A stretch of DNA of 64,000 nt from an uncultured Neglectibacter sp. (GCA_937958185.1 CALFFN010000021.1:62001-126000); one strand, 5' to 3'; numbered from the stretch's first letter, positions 32,598 to 41,660 are shown. Numbers and translations: made by a program. The notes: generated by a model from the sequence alone, not told the origin.

Positions 32598-33836
32598 GTG
32601 CTGGAAAAAATCTTTCATCTTCTGACAGGCTACGCGCAATTTGAGATCAAAGGGGATTCCCCCCGGTTCCTGAATGTGACTGCAAAAAGCGGGTTTGGCT
32701 TCTGGAATTTTACCCATCACGAAAAGAACGCCTGTGTCAGCTGCCGGGCAAGAGATTACCGCCGGCTGCTGCCCTATGCCCGGCGCTGCAGGGTGCGCCT
32801 TCGCTGTGTGAAAAAAGCGGGGCTTCCCTTCCTTTTTCATCGGGCCTGGAGACGCAAGGGGCTGCTGGCAGGCGCGGTCTGCGGCGTGGCGCTGTATGCC
32901 TTTCTCAGCGGTTTTGTATGGGGCGTCAGTGTCAGCGGCACGGAAACGCTCAGCGATAGGCAGGTTTTGGCAGCCGCCGCACAAAACGGCGTGTTTGAAG
33001 GGGCATGGAAAGCGGGCTTTACCCCGAAGCTTGCAGCCCACGGCATCGTTTCCGACCTGCCCCAGCTGAAATGGGTTTCTGTCAATACCGACGGCTGCTT
33101 TGCAGAGGTTGCCGTAGGCGAGAGAGAGGAAAAGCCGGAAATCACCGACGATACCCGATGGTCCAATATCGTGGCGGTACGGGAGGGGAAGATCCTCGCC
33201 ATCGAGCCGGAGCACGGCAGACCCGAGGTCGCCATCGGCGATGTGGTGGCAAAAGGCGACCTGCTGATATCGGGGCTGTATCAGGAAAAGATAGACCCCT
33301 GGAGCCCGCCGCCGGAGCAGCCGCTGGAGACCCTGGGCGCCGCAAGGGGAAGCGTTGTCGCCGAGACGTACCGGGAATTTACCGTCCAGCTTTCCGCGGA
33401 AAAGAAAGAGCTGCTGCCCAACGGAAAAAAGCAGGTGAATTCCACCCTCCACTTTTTCGGCTTGCAGCTTCCCTTGGGCTGGAATGCCGCCCCCACGGAA
33501 AAATGCCGCGCTTACCGGGACGATTCCGTACTGACTGCGCTGGACACCCCGCTGCCCCTGTGGGTACAGCGGGACGTGTATGAAATTTTGGAGGAAACTG
33601 CCTGTTCCATGGGGGAAGAAGAATTAAAGGAAGAGGCGCTGTTCAAGCTGCGGGAAGCGCAGAAGGCGAGCCTCCCTGCCGGCAGCAAAATTCTCAAGGA
33701 AGAGCTTACCTACAGTTTCCCTGACGGAATGTGCATTTTAAGCGCCCGGTGCCGCTGTATGGAGGAGATCGGCGAAGTGCGGGAGATATTGGTGACCCCT
33801 TTGGAATCGGAGGAGAATGGGGAAGAAGATTTTTAG
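32598..33836 (+). CDS. yqfD: Sporulation protein YqfD
   Basis: A 412-residue protein. A cytoplasmic N-terminal part of about 90 residues with paired Cys is followed by one membrane helix (GLLAGAVCGVALYAFLSGF) and a large outer domain, as in YqfD of Bacillus, which is a mother-cell sporulation protein. The GTG at 32598 has GAGGAGGG 8 nt upstream; the frame extends to 32298 only through yqfC in another frame. It ends 274 nt before phoH. Confidence 0.9.
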   Translation: MLEKIFHLLTGYAQFEIKGDSPRFLNVTAKSGFGFWNFTHHEKNACVSCRARDYRRLLPYARRCRVRLRCVKKAGLPFLFHRAWRRKGLLAGAVCGVALYAFLSGFVWGVSVSGTETLSDRQVLAAAAQNGVFEGAWKAGFTPKLAAHGIVSDLPQLKWVSVNTDGCFAEVAVGEREEKPEITDDTRWSNIVAVREGKILAIEPEHGRPEVAIGDVVAKGDLLISGLYQEKIDPWSPPPEQPLETLGAARGSVVAETYREFTVQLSAEKKELLPNGKKQVNSTLHFFGLQLPLGWNAAPTEKCRAYRDDSVLTALDTPLPLWVQRDVYEILEETACSMGEEELKEEALFKLREAQKASLPAGSKILKEELTYSFPDGMCILSARCRCMEEIGEVREILVTPLESEENGEEDF

Positions 33837-33929
33837 ACGGCTTCTCCGCGCACAGGTTGGAAAATAGATTTTTAGCAAATCCGCCGAAATCAGGCGAAAA
33901 TTTTTAGGCAAATAACATAGACTTTTCTC

Positions 33930-33959
33930 TTGAAGAAATCGGCGGAATTGTGCTATAAT
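33930..33959 (+). promoter_or_regulatory. Promoter of the phoH-ybeY-dgkA transcript
   Basis: TTGAAG (33930-33935), 18 bp, TATAAT (33954-33959) with extended -10 TGC. The heptad array begins in the -10 box, exactly as at the yebC promoter. Confidence 0.8.
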
Positions 33960-33992
33960 AGACACTAGATTCTAGATACTAGACGCTGGAAA
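33958..33992 (+). repeat. Degenerate heptanucleotide array D
   Basis: Five consecutive 7-mers: ATAGACA, CTAGATT, CTAGATA, CTAGACG, CTGGAAA, then GGGCAAAAAGC as in array B. Confidence 0.8.
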
Positions 33993-34002
33993 GGGCAAAA
34001 AG

Positions 34003-34065
34003 CTGTGGTCGGGCGGAAAAGATACGATTTGTCCGAAGCTGCTTCACGAGTGCCCACCGCAAGGT
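34003..34065 (+). other. 5'-leader repeat element (second locus, phoH leader)
   Basis: It matches the unit at 7316-7376 along its length: GTCGGGCGGAAAAGAT, GATTTGTCC, GCTTCACGAGTGCCCACCGC. The outer helix GTGGT(C)GGGC (34005-34014) with GCCCACCGC (34052-34060) is preserved, with C-G in the yebC copy replaced here by T-G. It lies in the transcribed leader about 50 nt before phoH. Confidence 0.6.
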
Positions 34066-34110
34066 GCAGTGCCCGCATAAAAAATTGAAGATCAAATATA
34101 GGAGAAAAAT

Positions 34111-35067
34111 TTGGAGCAGAGAATCAATTTAGACAGAATGGAGCAGGCGGCGGAGCTGTTCGGCAGCTTTGACGAGAACATGAAGCTGATCGAAAGGGAA
34201 TACGGCGTCAGCCTGATTTTCCGGGATTCCGAGCTGAAGATAACCGGGGAGGACGCCGAGGCGGTGGACAAGGCTTCCCGCACCGTCCGCAGCCTTATCA
34301 CCCTTGTGGGCGGCGGCGAGACCCTCAACGAGCAGAACGTGCGGTACTGTATGCGCATGGTCGCCGAGGACAGCGAGGAAAAGGTCATCAAGCTGGCGGG
34401 GGACTGCATCTGCATCACCAGCAAGGGAAAGCCCATCAAGCCCAAAACCGTAGGGCAGCGGACCTACTGCGACAATATCAAAAAGAATACCATCACCATC
34501 GGCGTGGGTCCTGCCGGAACGGGCAAAACCTATTTGGCGGTGGCGATGGCGGTGTCCGCTTTCCGCGCCCAGGAGGTCAACCGCATTATCCTGACCCGCC
34601 CTGCCGTGGAAGCCGGGGAAAAGCTGGGCTTTCTGCCCGGCGACCTGCAGCAGAAGGTGGACCCCTACCTGCGCCCTTTGTACGACGCCCTTTTCGATAT
34701 GCTGGGCGCGGAGACGTACCAGCGCTATGTGGAGCGGGGCAATATCGAGGTGGCGCCCCTTGCCTATATGCGCGGGCGCACGCTGGACGACAGCTTTATC
34801 ATTCTGGACGAGGCGCAGAACACCACCAACGAGCAGATGAAAATGTTTCTGACCCGTTTGGGTTTTAACTCGAAAATGGTCATCACGGGAGACGTGACCC
34901 AGATTGACCTGCCCGACGGCAAGCGCTCCGGCTTGAAGGACGCCGTCCGCATTCTGCGGGGCGTGGACGATATCGCGATTTTCCGTTTTACCGAAAAAGA
35001 TGTTGTGCGCCACAGGCTGGTGCAGGATATTATCAAAGCCTATGAAAAGGCGGACCGCCCCAAATAA
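34111..35067 (+). CDS. phoH: PhoH family ATPase
   Basis: A 318-residue protein of the PhoH/YbeZ group with an N-terminal KH-like region and a superfamily 1-like ATPase core. Walker A GPAGTGKT is at 133-140 and the Walker B segment FIILDEAQN follows. PhoH proteins are linked to RNA metabolism and act with YbeY, encoded 38 nt downstream. The start is TTG at 34111 with AGGAG 6 nt upstream; no ATG with a site exists nearby. Confidence 0.94.
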   Translation: MEQRINLDRMEQAAELFGSFDENMKLIEREYGVSLIFRDSELKITGEDAEAVDKASRTVRSLITLVGGGETLNEQNVRYCMRMVAEDSEEKVIKLAGDCICITSKGKPIKPKTVGQRTYCDNIKKNTITIGVGPAGTGKTYLAVAMAVSAFRAQEVNRIILTRPAVEAGEKLGFLPGDLQQKVDPYLRPLYDALFDMLGAETYQRYVERGNIEVAPLAYMRGRTLDDSFIILDEAQNTTNEQMKMFLTRLGFNSKMVITGDVTQIDLPDGKRSGLKDAVRILRGVDDIAIFRFTEKDVVRHRLVQDIIKAYEKADRPK

Positions 35068-35105
35068 TTTCTTCAAATTTTTCAAAGGAAGGAACGGGAA
35101 CAGTC

Positions 35106-35609
35106 ATGGAAAAAATCAGAGTCATCATTTCCAATCAGCAGAAGCAGGTGAAGATTCCCACCGGGCTGAGAATGCTGATCCGCCGCTGCTGCCATGCGGT
35201 TCTGCAATTGGAGGGTTTCCCCGATCCCGCTGAGATCAGCGTGTCCTTTGTGGATAACGACCAGATCCGGGAGATGAACCGCCAGTATCGGAACAAGGAC
35301 TCCGCCACCGACGTGCTTTCCTTCCCTCTGGGAGAAAATGGGGAGTATGATACAAACCATGAAACCGGGGCAAAAATTTTGGGGGACGTTGTCATTTCCA
35401 TGCCCAAGGCGGTGGAGCAGGCGAATACCTACGGGCACACGCTGGAGCGGGAGGTAGGTTATCTCACCGCCCATTCCGTGCTGCACCTGCTGGGCTACGA
35501 CCACGAGCAGGGCGGGCTGGAGCGCGTTCGGATGCGGGAAAAGGAAGAGCGCGTCATGCAGGAGCTTGGGCTTCCCGCCAGCAGCAGCTACGCTCCCGAT
35601 GGCGAATAG
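35106..35609 (+). CDS. ybeY: Endoribonuclease YbeY
   Basis: A 167-residue metal-dependent RNase for rRNA maturation and ribosome quality control. The zinc motif H-x3-H-x5-H is complete: His123, His127 and His133 in HSVLHLLGYDH. The ATG at 35106 follows AAAGGAAGGAACGGG. It overlaps dgkA by 11 nt, so translation is likely coupled. Confidence 0.96.
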   Translation: MEKIRVIISNQQKQVKIPTGLRMLIRRCCHAVLQLEGFPDPAEISVSFVDNDQIREMNRQYRNKDSATDVLSFPLGENGEYDTNHETGAKILGDVVISMPKAVEQANTYGHTLEREVGYLTAHSVLHLLGYDHEQGGLERVRMREKEERVMQELGLPASSSYAPDGE

Positions 35610-36108
35610 CGGCGGACAGGGTGGCAAGCGCACCCTGATAGACAGCTTTGCCGATGCGTTCCGGGGAATATGGGATTGTATCCGCTCGGAGCGGAATATG
35701 AGAATACATCTTTCTGCCTGCTGCGGCGTGCTGTTTTTCGCCGTCCGCATGGGGCTTTCCCGTGGTGAGCTTGCCTGCCTGGCGCTGACCATCGGCATGG
35801 TCGTTTCCGCGGAAGCCATGAACACCGCCGTGGAAAAGCTCTGCGATTTTACCCAAAAGCACTGGAACCCCCGTATTCGCGTGATAAAGGATATTGCCGC
35901 GGGCGCGGTGCTGCTCACCGCTTTGGCGGCAGTGCTGGTGGGTGCGGTGCTGTTGTTCCGTCCCGCGCTCTGGCAGGCGCTCTGCGAGATCTGCCGCAAG
36001 CCTCTGTCGCTGGCGGTTTTCCTGCTGGTGGTCGCTGCCGATCTGGTGTTCATTTTTGCAGGACCGCAGCGTATCGCGGACTGGTTTTCGGGAAAAAAGA
36101 AACGGTAA
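35599..36108 (+). CDS. dgkA: Diacylglycerol/undecaprenol kinase (DgkA family)
   Basis: A 169-residue membrane protein. The Firmicute DgkA core (FADAFRGIWDCIRSERNMRIHL, AEAMNTAVEKLCD with the catalytic Glu/Asn segment) is followed by an extra C-terminal hydrophobic pair, making it longer than Bacillus DgkA (about 120). Firmicute members phosphorylate undecaprenol. The start ATG 35599 lies within the end of ybeY; its ribosome site is weak, which suits coupled translation. Confidence 0.88.
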   Translation: MANSGGQGGKRTLIDSFADAFRGIWDCIRSERNMRIHLSACCGVLFFAVRMGLSRGELACLALTIGMVVSAEAMNTAVEKLCDFTQKHWNPRIRVIKDIAAGAVLLTALAAVLVGAVLLFRPALWQALCEICRKPLSLAVFLLVVAADLVFIFAGPQRIADWFSGKKKR

Positions 36109-36162
36109 GCTCTGTCCGGGCAGAAGACCTCCCGCCCGTGCAGCCGTTTGTTGCGCGAGGCT

Positions 36163-36191
36163 GAAAGGGCGAACTTTGTACGCGCCCTTTC
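36163..36191 (+). terminator. Probable terminator after dgkA
   Basis: GAAAGGGCG (36163-36171) pairs with CGCCCTTTC (36183-36191), directly followed by the heptad array instead of a T run. Confidence 0.5.
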
Positions 36192-36231
36192 TCTAACGAC
36201 TAACATCTAACAACTAATAACTAATTACTAC
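36190..36231 (-). repeat. Degenerate heptanucleotide array E
   Basis: Six consecutive 7-mers on the plus strand: TCTCTAA, CGACTAA, CATCTAA, CAACTAA, TAACTAA, TTACTAC; on the minus strand they read TTAGNNN as in array A. It sits between the dgkA hairpin and the era start. Confidence 0.8.
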
Positions 36232-36249
36232 CAAGCGAAAGGAACAGAT

Positions 36250-37170
36250 ATGGATTACAGTACGATGCAGGAGGGGCTGTCTGCCTTTCTTGCCATTGTC
36301 GGCAGACCGAATGTGGGAAAATCCTCCCTGTTGAACCGGCTGATCGGGCAGAAGATCGCCATTGTCTCCAGGAAGCCCCAGACGACCCGTACCCGGGTCA
36401 TGGGTGTTCTCACGCAGGGAGAATACCAGTTGGTATTTCTGGACACGCCGGGGCTGCTAAAGCCAAGAAATTCTTTGGGAGACTATATGGTAAAGTCTGT
36501 AGTTTCCGCCGTAGAGGGCGTGGACGCCTGCCTGCTGGTGACGGAAGCCGGGGCAAAGGTATCGAAAGCGGACGAAGACCTGATCGCCCGGTTCCGCTCC
36601 GGGCATATTCCGGCAGTCCTGGCGATCAATAAGATAGACCTGCTTTCCGACAAGACGAAGCTCATGGAGCAGATCGCCGCCTATTCCGCCCTGTATGAGT
36701 TCCGGGCGGTGGTGCCTGTTTCCGCCAAAACCGGCAGCGGTATGGACGGGCTTTTGGAGGAATTGAAGCTCCTCGCCGAGCCGGGCGGGCATTTCTTTTC
36801 CGAAGATGTTCTCACCGACCAGCCGGAGCAGACCATCGCTTCCGAAATGGTTCGGGAAAAGGTGCTGCGGCTGCTGGACAAGGAGGTGCCCCACGGCGTG
36901 GCGGCAGTGACGGAACGCATGGTGGAGGAAAAGGACCTGCTCCACATCGACGTGACCATTTACTGCGAACGCCAGAACCACAAGGGGATACTCATTGGCA
37001 GGGGCGGCGCCATGTTGAAGCGCATCGGCACGGACGCCCGGCAGGATTTGGAACGTTTCTTCGACTGTAAGGTGGACCTGCAGCTCTGGGTCAAGGTCAA
37101 GGAGGACTGGCGGCAGCGCCCGCAGGTGCTGCAAAGCCTGGGCTTTTCCGAAAAAAATCTGGAGCTTTGA
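36250..37170 (+). CDS. era: GTPase Era
   Basis: A 306-residue essential GTPase that binds 16S rRNA near its 3' end during 30S assembly. G1 is GRPNVGKS at 18-25, G3 DTPG, G4 NKID, and the C-terminal KH domain has GRGGAML. The ATG at 36250 has AAAGGAAC upstream. In this operon it would normally follow ybeY-dgkA(-cdd); here a hairpin and a repeat array separate it from dgkA. Confidence 0.96.
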   Translation: MDYSTMQEGLSAFLAIVGRPNVGKSSLLNRLIGQKIAIVSRKPQTTRTRVMGVLTQGEYQLVFLDTPGLLKPRNSLGDYMVKSVVSAVEGVDACLLVTEAGAKVSKADEDLIARFRSGHIPAVLAINKIDLLSDKTKLMEQIAAYSALYEFRAVVPVSAKTGSGMDGLLEELKLLAEPGGHFFSEDVLTDQPEQTIASEMVREKVLRLLDKEVPHGVAAVTERMVEEKDLLHIDVTIYCERQNHKGILIGRGGAMLKRIGTDARQDLERFFDCKVDLQLWVKVKEDWRQRPQVLQSLGFSEKNLEL

Positions 37171-37307
37171 GCCGCGCCCTAACACAGATCGTTTGAAAAG
37201 TCTGTCACACGGGGTCAAACAGACAATTATTTTCCAGTCATATGCGGGGGAAAGTCTGCAAATACTTTTCTTAGGGAAGGATTATGCCTTCAAAGGGGGA
37301 AGCAGTT

Positions 37308-37514
37308 GTGGACGAAAAACAGGCATGGAGCAATTTTGCCCGGACAGGGAAAATAGAGGATTACATCAAATATACACAGGTCAAAAACCAGATAGGGCTG
37401 CAAAACGCCCTTTCTGGGGAGGTTTCCCGTGCAGATAAAAACCCAGGGACTGATTATCCGGGAACAGACGGTGGGGGAAAGCGACAGGCTGGTAACGGTT
37501 TTGACCCAGGATGA
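37308..37514 (+). CDS. YqzL-like small protein overlapping recO
   Basis: A 68-residue product. The N-terminal part AWSNFARTGKIEDYIKY resembles the short YqzL protein encoded between era and recO in Bacillus (pattern W-x2-F-x2-TG-x-I-x2-Y-x2-Y). The GTG at 37308 has AAAGGGGGA with 7-nt spacing, better than the ATG at 37284. Its 3' end overlaps recO by 86 nt in another frame, which is unusually long; the C-terminal Gly/Pro-rich tail is therefore less certain. Confidence 0.6.
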   Translation: MDEKQAWSNFARTGKIEDYIKYTQVKNQIGLQNALSGEVSRADKNPGTDYPGTDGGGKRQAGNGFDPG

Positions 37515-38172
37515 GGGGGTAGTCCGCGCCTTTGCCCGCCGGGCGAAAAACCTGAAGGACAGCAAAAATTCCGCCACAGGGCTGCTCTGCTATTCCCGCC
37601 TGAACCTTTACAAGGGGCGGGATAAATACATTATAAACGACGCCTTTCCCATCGAGGTGTTTTTCGGCTTGCGGCAGGATATTGTGCGTCTGGCGCTGGC
37701 GCAGTATTTCTGCGGGCTTGCCTTTGAAGTGGTGCCCGATGGGGTAGAGTCCGGCGAATATCTCCGTCTGGTGCTCAACGCCCTGCACTTTTTGAGCGAG
37801 GGGACAAGACTCCCGGAGCTCTTAAAGCCCATCGTAGAGCTGCGAATGCTGTCCCTTGCGGGATATATGCCGGATCTGATCTGCTGCGCCCAGTGCGGTA
37901 CATATGAAGCGGAACGGATGTTTTTCAAGGTCAACCGGGGCGCCCTCTATTGTCAGGACTGCTATCTGGACAACGGCGACCCCTGCGCCGTGTTGTCCCC
38001 CTCGGCGCTTACCGCCATGCGGCACATTATTTACTCCGACTTTGAAAAAATTTTTTCCTTTTCCCTTACGGGAACGTCCCTGCAGGAGCTTTCCACCGCC
38101 GTGGAAGCCTATACCGTGCACATTCTGCAAAAGCGCCCGAAAACGCTGGATTTTTACCAGAGCCTTTTGTAA
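37429..38172 (+). CDS. recO: DNA repair protein RecO
   Basis: A 247-residue recombination mediator that helps load RecA with RecR. The N-terminal OB-fold (QGLIIREQTVGESDRLVTVLT) and the C-terminal zinc site CAQCG ... CQDC are visible. Start is GTG at 37429 with GGGGAGG 6 nt upstream, inside the end of the YqzL-like frame. Confidence 0.94.
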   Translation: MQIKTQGLIIREQTVGESDRLVTVLTQDEGVVRAFARRAKNLKDSKNSATGLLCYSRLNLYKGRDKYIINDAFPIEVFFGLRQDIVRLALAQYFCGLAFEVVPDGVESGEYLRLVLNALHFLSEGTRLPELLKPIVELRMLSLAGYMPDLICCAQCGTYEAERMFFKVNRGALYCQDCYLDNGDPCAVLSPSALTAMRHIIYSDFEKIFSFSLTGTSLQELSTAVEAYTVHILQKRPKTLDFYQSLL

Positions 38173-38227
38173 GCAGTTTTCTGCCCGGGTTCCGGGCAAT
38201 GGTTTTGTAACATAGGAAAGGACAGAT

Positions 38228-40579
38228 ATGGACAAAAACTACAGAGCCTTAGAGCTCGATAAAATTTTGGAAATGGTGGCGAACGAGACCACCTGTGAGG
38301 ACGCCGCGGAGCAGGCAAGGAGCATAAAGCCCGTGTTTACCGCGGCGGAAGCCCGCTATCTGCTGGAGGAGACCGACGCCGCCTTTGTGCTGATGGCGAA
38401 ATTCGGCGCGCCCTCCTTTTCCGGGCTGAAAAATGTGACAAACGCCCTGCGCCGGGCGCAGGCAGAGGGCGGTTTGGGGTTCCGGGAGCTGCTGGATATT
38501 GCCGAGACCCTTCGCGCCATTCGCGCCCTTTCCCAGTGGCACGGGAAAAGCGGCGGGATACAGAACGCCCTGTCCGGGCGGTTCACTATTTTAGCCCCCA
38601 ACAAATATCTGGAAGAGAAAATTTTTACCTGCATTTTGAACGAGGAGGAAATGGCGGACAGCGCATCTCCTGCGCTCGCCACGATCCGCCGGAAGATACG
38701 CAACGCTTCCTCCCGCGCCAGGGACCAGCTGGACAAGCTCATTCATTCCCAAAGCCACCAGAAGCATTTGCAGGAGAGCATCGTCACCCAGCGGGGCGGG
38801 CGGTACGTTGTGCCGGTGAAAGCGGAGTTCCGCAGCGAGGTGCCCGGCTTGGTGCACGACACCTCCTCCAGCGGCGCGACGGTGTTTATCGAGCCCATGA
38901 GCGTGGTGGAAGCCAACAATGAGATCAGGGTGCTGCAATCGGAGGAGCAGGACGAGATTCACCGCATTCTGCTGGAGCTTTCCGCAGAAGCGGGCGAGTT
39001 TGCCGATTCCATCATCGAAAGCTATGAATATGCCGTACAGCTGAACGTGATCTTTGCCAAGGCGCAGGTGGCGTACCGCATGAAAGCCGTTGTTCCCACG
39101 ATTGACGAGCGGGGGCGCACCCTGCTGGAAAAAGCCCGCCACCCGCTGATAGACAAGGACAAGGTCGTGCCCACCGACATTTCTCTGGGCGAGGGCTTTG
39201 ACACCCTCATCATTACGGGACCCAACACCGGCGGCAAGACCGTAGCCCTGAAAACGCTGGGGCTCCTCACCCTGATGACCATGTGCGGTCTGATGATCCC
39301 CGCCGGGGAAAACAGCCGGGTCGCGATTTACCGTTACATTCTGGCGGATATCGGGGACGAGCAGAGTATCGAGCAGTCCCTTTCCACCTTCTCCGCCCAT
39401 ATGACCAATATCATTCATATTCTGGAGCTTGCCGGGGAAAACAGCCTGGTCCTTCTGGACGAGCTGGGCGCGGGCACCGACCCGGTGGAGGGCGCCGCCC
39501 TGGCGGAAGCCATCATTGAAGAATTGCGTTTTAAAGGCGCAAAGCTTGCCTGCACCACCCATTATGCCGAGCTGAAAGCATACGCGCTCCAAACGGAGGG
39601 CGTGGAAAACGGTTGCTGTGAATTTGACGTGGCGACCCTGCGCCCTACCTATCGGCTGCTGATCGGCGTGCCGGGCAAATCCAACGCTTTTGCCATTTCC
39701 GCCCGCCTGGGCATGGAGGAACGCATCGTCAGCCGGGCAAGGGAACTGGTCTCTCAGGAAAGCAGCGCCTTTGAACAGGTGGTGGGCAGGCTGGAGGAAA
39801 GCCGCCGGAAGATGGAAGACGAGCTGGAAGCGGTGAAAGCCTCCGCGGCACAGGCGCAGCGCAACGCCCGGCAGTCGGAGGAGGCTAAAGCGGAAGCGGA
39901 GGAAGCGGCAAAGAAAGAAATGGAAAAAGCAAGGCAGGAAGCCGCACTGATCGTCCAAAAGACCCGCCAGCAGGCGGACGCCCTCTTAAATGAGCTGGAC
40001 GAAATGCGCCGCCGGAAAAACAAGGCGCTGTCCGCCGAGGAAAAAGCCAGGCTGCGTTCCGGCATGAAGAATCTGGAGCTCAGCTCCGACCCGGTCCATA
40101 GGCGCACCAACGAGGGCTATGTCCTGCCCAGACCCCTGCAGCCCGGGGACAATGTGCTGATTTTCGACATCGACAAGAACGCCACCGTTCTGGAGGAGCC
40201 GAAAGACGGTCAGGTGCTTGTGCAGGCGGGGATCATCAAAACGCGGGTGGAGCTTTCTAACCTCCGCCTGCTGGGAGAAAAGCAGAAGCAGAAGCAGCGG
40301 GGCAGGACCGTGACCCGCTCCCTGTCCGCCGCGGATACCTCTACCAGCCTTGATTTGCGGGGCATGAACACGGAGGAAGGGCTTATGGAGGTGGATTCCT
40401 TTTTGGACCGTGTCTCCCGCATGAACCTGACCCAGGTCACCATCATTCACGGCAAAGGTACCGGCGTGCTGCGCACCGCCGTGCAGCAGCACCTGCGGAA
40501 ATGCCCCCAGGTGAAAAGCTTCCGGCTGGGTACTTACGGGGAGGGCGAAACCGGCGTAACGGTGGTCGAATTGGAATAG
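38228..40579 (+). CDS. mutS2: Endonuclease MutS2
   Basis: A 783-residue MutS2 protein. It lacks the mismatch-recognition domain of MutS, has Walker A GPNTGGKT at 331-338, a long Glu/Ala coiled coil (about residues 520-620) and a C-terminal Smr nuclease domain (LDLRGM ... IIHGKGTG). MutS2 acts against recombination intermediates and, in newer work, on collided ribosomes. The ATG at 38228 follows AGGAAAGGA. Confidence 0.96.
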   Translation: MDKNYRALELDKILEMVANETTCEDAAEQARSIKPVFTAAEARYLLEETDAAFVLMAKFGAPSFSGLKNVTNALRRAQAEGGLGFRELLDIAETLRAIRALSQWHGKSGGIQNALSGRFTILAPNKYLEEKIFTCILNEEEMADSASPALATIRRKIRNASSRARDQLDKLIHSQSHQKHLQESIVTQRGGRYVVPVKAEFRSEVPGLVHDTSSSGATVFIEPMSVVEANNEIRVLQSEEQDEIHRILLELSAEAGEFADSIIESYEYAVQLNVIFAKAQVAYRMKAVVPTIDERGRTLLEKARHPLIDKDKVVPTDISLGEGFDTLIITGPNTGGKTVALKTLGLLTLMTMCGLMIPAGENSRVAIYRYILADIGDEQSIEQSLSTFSAHMTNIIHILELAGENSLVLLDELGAGTDPVEGAALAEAIIEELRFKGAKLACTTHYAELKAYALQTEGVENGCCEFDVATLRPTYRLLIGVPGKSNAFAISARLGMEERIVSRARELVSQESSAFEQVVGRLEESRRKMEDELEAVKASAAQAQRNARQSEEAKAEAEEAAKKEMEKARQEAALIVQKTRQQADALLNELDEMRRRKNKALSAEEKARLRSGMKNLELSSDPVHRRTNEGYVLPRPLQPGDNVLIFDIDKNATVLEEPKDGQVLVQAGIIKTRVELSNLRLLGEKQKQKQRGRTVTRSLSAADTSTSLDLRGMNTEEGLMEVDSFLDRVSRMNLTQVTIIHGKGTGVLRTAVQQHLRKCPQVKSFRLGTYGEGETGVTVVELE

Positions 40580-40631
40580 GCTTTGCTGCCTGGAAGCAGC
40601 CCGCCTTTTGGAAAGAAGAAAGGGAAGCGTG

Positions 40632-41306
40632 ATGAAACGGGAAAAGTACGAAGAACTTGCAGCTTATATGCAGGAGTGTATGTCTGACGCCGCTCACGAC
40701 AGGGAACACGTCTGGCGGGTTTTGGGATATGCCCTCAGATTGGCGGAAGAGATGGCAGAGCCCGTGAACTATGACCTGCTGATTGCTTCCTGTCTGCTTC
40801 ACGATATCGGGCGCACCGCTCAATTTAAGGACCCGTCCTTAGATCATGCCGCGGTGGGAACTGATATGGCTGCTAAATGGCTGGCTGACCACGGTTATTC
40901 CCCGGATTTTTGTCAAGCTGTCCGTTCTGCGATCCGTTCACACAGGTACCGTACCGGCGGCAGAGCGGAAAGCATAGAAGGGCAGTTGCTGTTTGATGCA
41001 GATAAACTGGACGTATGCGGCGTCATGGGGCTGTTTCGCACCATTTCCTACTGCGACCATGTAGGCGAGCCCTATTACACTGTTGGGAAGGACGGTCTGG
41101 TGGACTTCACCGCCGACACGGAAGCTTCCGTTATACAGGAATACTGCTATAAGCTGTGCCGTGTGAGGGAGAGGCTTTATACCGATGGAGCCAAACATCT
41201 GGCGGACGAGCTTTCCCATCAGCTCGATGCGGCGGTCAATTTTGTGGTACAGCAGACGAATCATGCCCGTACAGGTCTTTTTGATCTGGAAAAGCACCTG
41301 TACTGA
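40632..41306 (+). CDS. HD-domain phosphohydrolase
   Basis: A 224-residue enzyme with the HD metal site: His26, His57-Asp58 (LLHDIG) and Asp124 in DADKLD. These proteins hydrolyse phosphomonoesters or nucleotides; the substrate is unknown. The ATG at 40632 follows AAAGGGAAG, 52 nt after mutS2. Confidence 0.85.
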   Translation: MKREKYEELAAYMQECMSDAAHDREHVWRVLGYALRLAEEMAEPVNYDLLIASCLLHDIGRTAQFKDPSLDHAAVGTDMAAKWLADHGYSPDFCQAVRSAIRSHRYRTGGRAESIEGQLLFDADKLDVCGVMGLFRTISYCDHVGEPYYTVGKDGLVDFTADTEASVIQEYCYKLCRVRERLYTDGAKHLADELSHQLDAAVNFVVQQTNHARTGLFDLEKHLY

Positions 41307-41348
41307 TGTGCCGCTGTGCGGCGGAAAAAACAGGAAAGGAAACAAGAT

Positions 41349-41660
41349 ATGCGCCTTGGCTTTAAGATGAAGCTCTATCCCGGCATGGAGGCGGAATATG
41401 AGCGCCGCCACAGGGAACTGTGGCAGGAAATGAAAGACATGATCCATGAGTACGGCGGAAAAAACTACACCATCTTTCTGGATCAGGAGACCCTGACCCT
41501 GTTTGGCACGCTGGAGGTGGAAAGCGCCGAGCGCTGGCAGGAAAGCGCCAATACCGCCATCTGCCGGAAATGGTGGGACTACATGGCGGACATTATGGAG
41601 ACGAATCCTGACAACAGCCCTGTTTCCATCGACCTGCGCCCCGTGTTCCATTTGGACTGA
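41349..41660 (+). CDS. rhaM: L-rhamnose mutarotase
   Basis: A 103-residue enzyme that interconverts anomers of L-rhamnose. Tyr17 and His21 in AEYERRH match the catalytic pair of E. coli RhaM (Tyr18/His22), and the KWWDYMADIM segment near the C-terminus is a family mark. No other rhamnose genes are in the window, so it is either an orphan or serves a distant cluster. The ATG at 41349 follows GGAAAGGAAAC. Confidence 0.9.
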   Translation: MRLGFKMKLYPGMEAEYERRHRELWQEMKDMIHEYGGKNYTIFLDQETLTLFGTLEVESAERWQESANTAICRKWWDYMADIMETNPDNSPVSIDLRPVFHLD

